Of a stretch of 7,911 nucleotides of DNA, positions 1-4,385 are shown piece after piece (the stretch's first letter is position 1; every line of letters begins with the position of its first letter). Source of the DNA: Bacteroidales bacterium UBA4347 (lineage in GTDB: Bacteria > Bacteroidota > Bacteroidia > Bacteroidales > P3); assembly GCA_002394185.1 (NCBI GenBank), contig DGTB01000158.1:10067-17977 (forward strand), written 5' to 3'. Made by a program: the position numbers and the translations under genes. Below the pieces are notes generated by a model. It saw only the letters and a program-made list of their open reading frames with translations, did not search any database and was not told the origin of the DNA.

Positions 1-671
1 CGCAGGTCCTCGTCGCGGAAGCAGCGCACAATCTGGAAGTAGCGGTCCATACCCGCCACCATCAGCAGCTGCTTGTACTGCTGCGGGCTCTGCGGCAGGG
101 CGTAGAACTCGCCGGGATTCATACGGCTGGGCACCACAAAGTCGCGGGCACCCTCGGGCGTGCTCTTGATGAGCATGGGGGTCTCAATCTCCAAGAAGTC
201 TCTATCCGACAGGTAGTTTCTAACCAGCATAGCCATGCGGTGGCGCATCTCGAGATTCTTGCGCACCGGATTGCGACGGATGTCGAGGTAGCGGTATTTC
301 ATACGCAGGTCGTCGCCGCCGTCGCTCTGATCCTCGATGGTGAAGGGAGGCGTCTTGGCCTCGTTGAGGACATTCAGCTCCGTGACCTCAATTTCAATCT
401 CTCCCGTGGGAATCTTCGTGTTCTTCGAACTGCGCTCAATGACCTTGCCCGTGACCTGAAGCACATATTCGCGTCCCAGCTTGCGGGCCTTCTCGCAGAG
501 GTCAGCATTGGTCTCCATGTTGAAGGCCAGCTGCGTGATGCCGTAGCGGTCGCGCAGGTCGATAAAAGTCATGCCGCCGAGGTCGCGGCTACGCTGCAGC
601 CACCCGCAGAGGGTGACGGTCTGTCCCAGATTGGCAAGTCTCAGCTCGCCACAAGTATTTGTTCTATACAT
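1..671 (-). CDS. aspS: Aspartyl-tRNA synthetase, N-terminal part (3' end outside window)
   Basis: This is a class II aminoacyl-tRNA synthetase that charges tRNA-Asp with aspartate in the cytoplasm. Translating the minus strand from the ATG at 671-669 gives 223 residues, starting MYRTNTCGELRLANLGQ, with no stop before the window edge. Residues 1 to about 110 form the OB-fold anticodon-binding domain (GWLQRSRDLGGMTFIDLRDR). The catalytic domain follows, with YRYLDIRRNPVRKNLEMRHR, then the motif 1 region around FLEIETPMLIKSTPEGARDF. The bacterial signature LPQSPQQYKQLLM and the start of motif 2 (FQIVRCFRDEDLR) come last. The rest of the catalytic core and the expected GAD insertion lie outside the window. 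The start fits the usual bacterial AspRS N-terminus. The leader is AT-rich with no Shine-Dalgarno sequence, and I could not find a convincing promoter for this gene. Confidence 0.97.
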   Translation of the reverse strand, partial: MYRTNTCGELRLANLGQTVTLCGWLQRSRDLGGMTFIDLRDRYGITQLAFNMETNADLCEKARKLGREYVLQVTGKVIERSSKNTKIPTGEIEIEVTELNVLNEAKTPPFTIEDQSDGGDDLRMKYRYLDIRRNPVRKNLEMRHRMAMLVRNYLSDRDFLEIETPMLIKSTPEGARDFVVPSRMNPGEFYALPQSPQQYKQLLMVAGMDRYFQIVRCFRDEDL

Positions 672-732
672 ATCGTTGTTTTTGTTTTTATCCTATTAAA
701 CCTATTATTAACGCAAACTAACATGTTTTATT

Positions 733-767
733 GCATGGCAGTTTTTTTTTACATAAAAAACTGCTGC
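733..767. other. Hairpin in the presumed aspS leader
   Basis: GCAGTTTTTT (738-747) pairs with AAAAAACTGC (755-764) across a 7-nt loop. The stem is extended by GCA (733-735) pairing with TGC (765-767) around a 2-nt TG bulge. No T-run follows on either strand, so it is not a typical intrinsic terminator. It lies 60-100 bp before the aspS start and may be a leader structure, or simply a consequence of the A and T tracts. Confidence 0.45.
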
Positions 768-851
768 ACAAGTACAAAAGACATCTGTTGTTCATATTAA
801 CCATAACTTCCCTCTTTGTTATCTTTTACAAAAGCAAGGCAGCATAAAGAG

Positions 852-884
852 AGGGGTAAGAGGGGAGTAAGAGAAGAGTAAGAG
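852..884. repeat. Three 11-bp purine-rich tandem repeats
   Basis: Three adjacent 11-bp units, aggggtaagag, gggagtaagag and aagagtaagag, share the core GTAAGAG at 856, 867 and 878. The same strand stays almost all purine from about 848 to 893. The period is close to one helical turn, so identical faces would be presented to a bound protein. Function is unknown. It lies between the lipoprotein-unit terminator and the aspS leader. Confidence 0.6.
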
Positions 885-927
885 GTGGTAGGTATTAGAT
901 ACTGATTCTCATCCGTTTACAAAACAC

Positions 928-958
928 AAAAAAAACCACAAACGGAGACCGTTTGTGG
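928..958 (-). terminator. Intrinsic terminator ending the lipoprotein unit
   Basis: On the minus strand a perfect 10-bp stem (CCACAAACGG / CCGTTTGTGG, plus-strand arms 936-945 and 949-958) with a 3-nt loop is followed directly by eight T residues (the A-run at 928-935 on the plus strand). This is a textbook rho-independent terminator for leftward transcription. It lies 33 bp after the stop of the paralogue remnant at 991 and about 120 bp after the lipoprotein stop. Confidence 0.88.
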
Positions 959-990
959 CACTTGTTTTCATGGAGGAGCCGACAGCATCG

Positions 991-1077
991 TCAGTCGTTG
1001 TCGATGTCGGCTACAAGCTTCATCCGTAGTGTCTTACCATTTTCAATATTGTATTGGTTTATATGGCTGACTATTCA
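991..1077 (-). pseudogene. C-terminal remnant of a paralogue of the adjacent lipoprotein
   Basis: Directly after the lipoprotein stop (TGA, 1080-1078) the same frame has a second TGA and then 27 sense codons, ending at the TGA at 993-991. The translated tail is IVSHINQYNIENGK then TLRMKLVADIDND. It aligns without gaps to the end of the complete lipoprotein: NGKTLRMKLVAD against NGKSLKFKIVTD, 7 of 12 identical and the rest mostly conservative. The DNA under the match differs at many positions, so this is an old or diverged copy and not a recent duplication. The terminator at 928-958 sits at a normal distance from this remnant's stop, so it may originally have served the lost gene. No start codon or upstream domain remains. 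The alternative is chance similarity over a short span, which I consider less likely. Confidence 0.5.
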
Positions 1078-1599
1078 TCACATACCTTCATGACAGTCGG
1101 TGACAATCTTGAACTTCAACGACTTGCCATTGATAAGTGTACCGTCGACCATCACCGTCAAATGGAGGCCGTCAACGGTCACCGTGGCGGTGCCGCTGCT
1201 GAAGCAGGGGGAATTCATGTTGTCGCCGTCGAGGAAACACCACAGGTTGTTCGGATTGTCCCACCATTGTACATCAAGCACGCCATTCTCGATGCCCAGA
1301 TGGAAACCGAAGTCGAGGTCGTCATTGTGTCGGGCAAGGTCGATTGTGCGGTTGTGGGCATTCTGGTACAGACTGCCTTCAAGATGGACCGTATAGTCCT
1401 GGTTGTTGAGGACATACTGGATGAATCCTGGCTCACCGTTGGGGAAAACCGTGGCTGCCGCCACACCGTTATAGACAACGCCGTCATACACCACGGTATT
1501 GTCAGCCAGTGCACTGGACTCGTCTTCATCCTTACCGCATGCGGTAAACATCATCGTGGCCGCAGCCACGAACATCATGATAAATCTTGTTGCTTTCAT
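1078..1599 (-). CDS. Small predicted surface lipoprotein of unknown function
   Basis: The product is 173 residues. It has a lipoprotein signal peptide: positive start MKATR, hydrophobic stretch 6-17, and lipobox FTAC with the modified Cys at 21. The following GKDEDE is an acidic, Lys-containing stretch like the lipoprotein export signals known from Bacteroidetes, so surface display is likely. The mature domain (about 30-173) is rich in beta-prone segments with a repeated aromatic/glycine pattern (VVYDGVVYNGV, YTVHLEGSLYQN, NGVLDVQWWDNP). It ends in two strand-like segments, TATVTVDGLHLTVMVDGTL and NGKSLKFKIV, suggesting a small beta-sandwich or beta-barrel fold. Two cysteines, 121 and 132, could pair. 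I do not recognise the family. It has its own promoter at 1630-1661 and a leader of only about 25 nt. The antisense frame at 1054-1638 is a shadow. Because the regulator gene lies just upstream, this gene is a candidate target of that regulator, but that is inference. Confidence 0.85.
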   Translation of the reverse strand: MKATRFIMMFVAAATMMFTACGKDEDESSALADNTVVYDGVVYNGVAAATVFPNGEPGFIQYVLNNQDYTVHLEGSLYQNAHNRTIDLARHNDDLDFGFHLGIENGVLDVQWWDNPNNLWCFLDGDNMNSPCFSSGTATVTVDGLHLTVMVDGTLINGKSLKFKIVTDCHEGM

Positions 1600-1629
1600 T
1601 GTGTTATTTGTTTATGCATTTTTGTTGTG

Positions 1630-1661
1630 CAAAGGTAGCAACAACAAACGATATGGTCAAA
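1630..1661 (-). promoter_or_regulatory. Bacteroidetes-type promoter of the lipoprotein gene
   Basis: Read on the minus strand, TTTG (1661-1658), a 20-bp spacer and TACCTTTG (1637-1630) match the Bacteroidetes primary-sigma consensus TTTG-N(about 20)-TAnnTTTG exactly. The predicted transcript starts about 20-25 nt before the ATG at 1599. The TTTG element starts at the base of the preceding terminator stem (1661-1700), so its DNA also forms the U-tract of that terminator. Confidence 0.85.
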
Positions 1662-1700
1662 TAAAACGACTGACATTTCGCAAAATGTCAGTCGTTTTAT
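1661..1700. terminator. 18-bp-stem terminator after the three-gene operon
   Basis: The perfect inverted repeat ataaaacgactgacattt (1661-1678) pairs with 1683-1700 around the loop CGCA. For leftward transcription it begins about 30 bp after the regulator stop at 1731 and is followed by TTTTATTTG, so it should end the operon. On the plus strand it is followed by an even better T-run (TTTTATTTTTT), making it formally bidirectional, although no plus-strand gene ends here. An unrelated role of the palindrome as a protein-binding site cannot be excluded. Confidence 0.85.
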
Positions 1701-1730
1701 TTTTTGTCAGTCCCACCGAAATACCCACAA

Positions 1731-3377
1731 TCATTTATCCTTCAACGCCTTCCACTCCGTAGGCGTCATACCCGTGGCAGACTTGAAGGTTCGGAAGAAA
1801 GAGCGCTCGTTGGCGAAGCCCGACTCCATTCCAACGGCGGACATCTTCATATCGGCGACCTCGAGCAGCAGTTGTTTGGCATGCTGAAGGCGATAGTCGT
1901 TCACAAACTGGCTGAATGTGCAGCCCCGTTGGCTGTTGATACAAGCCGAGACAGCATTGCGATGTACGTCCAAAGCTTCCGCCACGTCGGACACCTTCAG
2001 TTCCGGTTTCAGATACATGTGTTCTTTCTCCATCAACCCCACAATGCGGCCCATCAGCCTGTCGTCGGCATTTCCAGACGGTTCTTCGACGGCGTTGGCG
2101 ATTCCATCCTGCGGGGTTTTCCTGTTCCGTCTTGCAACGAGGACAGCAGCAGGCACAACAAGCATCAGTATTCCAATCAACCACCATAACGCTTTTGCGC
2201 CGCAAGGTTTTGTCGTCGGCACCCCTTGTGGGTTCAGTTCCAACAGCCACACCGATGCCATGGGCGAGAAGTTGTCATCTATGATACCGCCGGCTATCAC
2301 AAGGTTTCCGTCGGGGGTCAGAACAGGAGCAGCATCGCCGACGCCGGACAGCGGCTCGCTGACATACAATACAACTGGCGACGGCTGCCGACTGTATTCC
2401 ACGGCGGCCACATAAATGCGACCATTCGTATCGTTGCCCACCAAGTAGACCCTCTTTGCCTCGCGGTCGGCAACAGCCACGCGGTTATAGGTGATGCGTC
2501 CCCACTCCGAGCGCATCGGCACAGGACACGTGGTAGGCAGCAGCGAAAAAACCGTGTCGCGGATGTGCAGCAAAGCCACTTGACCGTCAATATTTTGCGC
2601 CGCAATAAGATACCTGTAGTCTTCCGTAGTTCTATTCCCTGTAAAGGAGGCCTCAAAATGGCTGTTTCCGTCAATCAAAACGATGGGGGACCACTCCCTC
2701 AAAAGTGGCACTTCAAACGGCGTTCCCCGCAGGCGCAACACCGTGTCGCACGGATGAAACCACCCGTCGCGCCACACCGCACCGAAAACCATTGCATCCC
2801 CGTGGCCCACAGGCAGCACATAGGGCGTATTGCGCAAGGCTCCGGCTTCTTTGGCAAAACGGAAGGCCTTGTGACCATCAAAAACCTCGATGGCATCATG
2901 CCCCCTATGGTTTCCGGCGATAACCACTTCGCCTCCAGTCAGTTCCGCGCCCTGAAACAAAGCCCTTTTGTAGTCCAGACAACCGAAACCCTCACAAGTA
3001 TGGGTTGCAGGATAGTACATCTCCGCTTCGTAGGTCTGGCCGATGCCGAGGTTTTTCTCGTGTCCTCCAGCCAGAAGTACGCGCTGCCCATCGTTGAGCA
3101 CCACCGTCATGCCATCGTCGTGCGGATAAACAGTAGGGACGAGGTGCCACTTGCCGTCGACATAGTATTCGATTGTGGGCGTGGGAATAAATCCAGCGGT
3201 ATGCCCACCAGCCACCGTCAGCTCGCCACCAACATAGAACACGCTGTGTCCACCACGGGCCACCTGAAGGTCGGGGAGACGATTCACTGTCATTTTCTCC
3301 ACCCGCAACGCCGTATCCGCCAGCGGTGGTGTTGTCGGCGAAAGCACAGATGCTATCAGAAAAAGCAGCTTTAGCAT
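1731..3377 (-). CDS. Membrane-spanning Kelch-like sensor / AraC-family transcription factor
   Basis: The product is 548 residues and appears to join an envelope sensor to a DNA-binding domain. Residues 1 to about 20 are a signal peptide (MLKLLFLIASVLSPTTPPLA). Residues about 30-385 form a Kelch/galactose-oxidase-like beta-propeller with recurring blade motifs: GGHSVFYVGGELTVAGGH (42-59), GMTVVLNDGQRVLLAGGH (89-106), GAELTGGEVVIAGNH (143-157) and APVLTPDGNLVIAGG (350-364). One transmembrane helix spans about 396-416, followed by the basic RRNRK, so the C-terminus is cytoplasmic. Residues 441-548 are an AraC/XylS DNA-binding domain with the first helix-turn-helix around 461-481 and the family signature AVGMESGFANERSFFRTFK at 514-532, then GMTPTEWKALK. 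There is no kinase or receiver domain, so this is a one-component relative of the hybrid two-component systems of Bacteroidetes. It is last in its operon, starting 3 bp after the EEP gene stop. Ligand and targets are unknown. Long plus-strand frames over this region are shadows. Confidence 0.9.
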   Translation of the reverse strand: MLKLLFLIASVLSPTTPPLADTALRVEKMTVNRLPDLQVARGGHSVFYVGGELTVAGGHTAGFIPTPTIEYYVDGKWHLVPTVYPHDDGMTVVLNDGQRVLLAGGHEKNLGIGQTYEAEMYYPATHTCEGFGCLDYKRALFQGAELTGGEVVIAGNHRGHDAIEVFDGHKAFRFAKEAGALRNTPYVLPVGHGDAMVFGAVWRDGWFHPCDTVLRLRGTPFEVPLLREWSPIVLIDGNSHFEASFTGNRTTEDYRYLIAAQNIDGQVALLHIRDTVFSLLPTTCPVPMRSEWGRITYNRVAVADREAKRVYLVGNDTNGRIYVAAVEYSRQPSPVVLYVSEPLSGVGDAAPVLTPDGNLVIAGGIIDDNFSPMASVWLLELNPQGVPTTKPCGAKALWWLIGILMLVVPAAVLVARRNRKTPQDGIANAVEEPSGNADDRLMGRIVGLMEKEHMYLKPELKVSDVAEALDVHRNAVSACINSQRGCTFSQFVNDYRLQHAKQLLLEVADMKMSAVGMESGFANERSFFRTFKSATGMTPTEWKALKDK

Positions 3378-3380
3378 ATT

Positions 3381-4385
3381 TCAATCCTTTCCCTCTTGCA
3401 ACGGATACGACAGCCGCAGCAGCAACGGCAGGTGGTCGCTCAAGCCGCCTTCGTAAATCATTCCGCGATGAGTCCGCTTGGGGCGGAGACCAGCATGATT
3501 ACTCTCCTCGGTCAGCAGGTGGTCGAATTTCAGCAGCTTCAGCTTCTTCACCTCCCATGGAGCATCGGCCAACAGGAACACCTGGTCGATGTATCGCCAT
3601 TCGCCTTGGTACTTGTGGCTGCCCCAGTCGTTCGGCAACCGATGGATGAGGTTGCGTATGCCGTCGGCGTTGACGCTGTCGTCGCCGAAGCCCATGCCGT
3701 CGGCCACGGCCTGCTCGTCGGCGGTAGTGTTCATGTCGCCCACGGCAACAATAGCGGCCTCCGGATGCTTCTTCTTCAGGTCAAGCATCAGCGTCCGCAG
3801 CGTCTGCGCTATCTCCAGCCGCCGTGCGTCGGCCTCCTCGCCGCCTTTCTTCGACGGCCAGTGGTTCACCACTATACACAAACTGTCCCCCTCGGCGGTA
3901 ACGCCTTCCACCACGAGAATGTCTCTTGTAAAGAACCCTTCCGCACTGTCACTCACGTGCACAGCACGCGATTCCGTTACCGTGAACCGGTCGGTACGAT
4001 AAATCAGTGCGCAGTCGATGCCCCGACGGTCGGGTGAGTCGTAGTGCACGTAGCGATAGGGAACCTTGGCAAGGGGCGTGCTTTGGCACAGCTCGCGCAG
4101 CACGTACTTGTTCTCCACCTCGCCCAATCCCACCACATCCGGCAGGTCCATCATCACAAGCGTCTTGTAGAGGCCGTTGATCTTGTTGGACAACCTGCGC
4201 CGCGTCCAATGTTTGTCGCCCTCGGGCGTAAATTCGTCGTCGTTGGTCTTCGGGTCGTCGCGCGTATCAAAGAGGTTCTCCACGTTCCACCATCCGATGG
4301 TGTACGTGGAGAACTGTGGTCGTGTTTCTTGCGATTGTACGGCAGCCGTCAGCATCAGTAGCAATACTAAGGCCGTGTGTTTCAT
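3381..4385 (-). CDS. Secreted endonuclease/exonuclease/phosphatase (EEP) family enzyme
   Basis: The product is 334 residues. An N-terminal signal peptide (MKHTALVLLLMLTAAVQS) with no lipobox predicts a periplasmic or secreted soluble enzyme. The mature part has the complete EEP (DNase I-like) active-site set in order: WNVENLFD (33-40, Asn34), GLGEVEN (86-92, metal-binding Glu89), RRGIDCALIYR (120-130), VNHWPSK (173-179, Asn174/His175), GDMN (216-219, Asp217/Asn219), YIDQVF (265-270) and GLSDHLP (314-320, catalytic Asp317/His318). The family cleaves phosphodiester or phosphomonoester bonds in substrates such as DNA, RNA, phosphoinositides and sphingomyelin. The true substrate cannot be read from the sequence, although WNVENLFD with DDEFTPEG is typical of exported Bacteroidetes members. 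The ATG overlaps the TGA of the upstream gene as ATGA, indicating translational coupling, and the regulator gene follows after 3 bp. Confidence 0.93.
   Translation of the reverse strand: MKHTALVLLLMLTAAVQSQETRPQFSTYTIGWWNVENLFDTRDDPKTNDDEFTPEGDKHWTRRRLSNKINGLYKTLVMMDLPDVVGLGEVENKYVLRELCQSTPLAKVPYRYVHYDSPDRRGIDCALIYRTDRFTVTESRAVHVSDSAEGFFTRDILVVEGVTAEGDSLCIVVNHWPSKKGGEEADARRLEIAQTLRTLMLDLKKKHPEAAIVAVGDMNTTADEQAVADGMGFGDDSVNADGIRNLIHRLPNDWGSHKYQGEWRYIDQVFLLADAPWEVKKLKLLKFDHLLTEESNHAGLRPKRTHRGMIYEGGLSDHLPLLLRLSYPLQEGKD

Larger units (their letters stand above)
672..927. other. Intergenic region upstream of aspS
   Basis: About 250 bp without a supportable gene. It should contain the aspS promoter and leader. 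The only TAnnTTTG-like site near aspS on the minus strand is an off-spaced TTAGTTTG at 721-714, with no TTTG partner about 20 bp upstream, so I do not call it. The region holds a long AT-rich hairpin (733-767) and an 11-bp purine-rich tandem repeat (852-884), both listed separately. I saw no tRNA, and the one open frame crossing the left part (plus strand, 240-800) is antisense to aspS. Confidence 0.6.

Noticed and set aside
240..800. Plus-strand 186-codon open frame across the aspS start
   Set aside because: The first two thirds are antisense to aspS and the remainder runs through AT-rich intergenic DNA. No promoter or domain supports it.
978..1011. Imperfect hairpin GCCGACA...TGTCGGC
   Set aside because: The 7-bp stem lies partly inside the paralogue remnant and is followed by no T-run on either strand. 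The true terminator is the perfect stem at 936-958.
1054..1638. Plus-strand 194-codon open frame opposite the lipoprotein
   Set aside because: The minus strand has a lipobox, a perfect promoter and a terminator, while this frame has none of these.
990..1696. Direct repeat GTCAGTCGTT at 990-999 and 1687-1696 flanking the lipoprotein unit
   Set aside because: A 10-bp match is expected several times by chance in a window of this size. One copy lies inside a terminator stem. There are no terminal inverted repeats or transposase to suggest an element.
2226..3374. Plus-strand 382-codon open frame opposite the regulator gene
   Set aside because: It has no recognisable domain, and the minus strand encodes a signal peptide, propeller, membrane helix and AraC domain in one frame.
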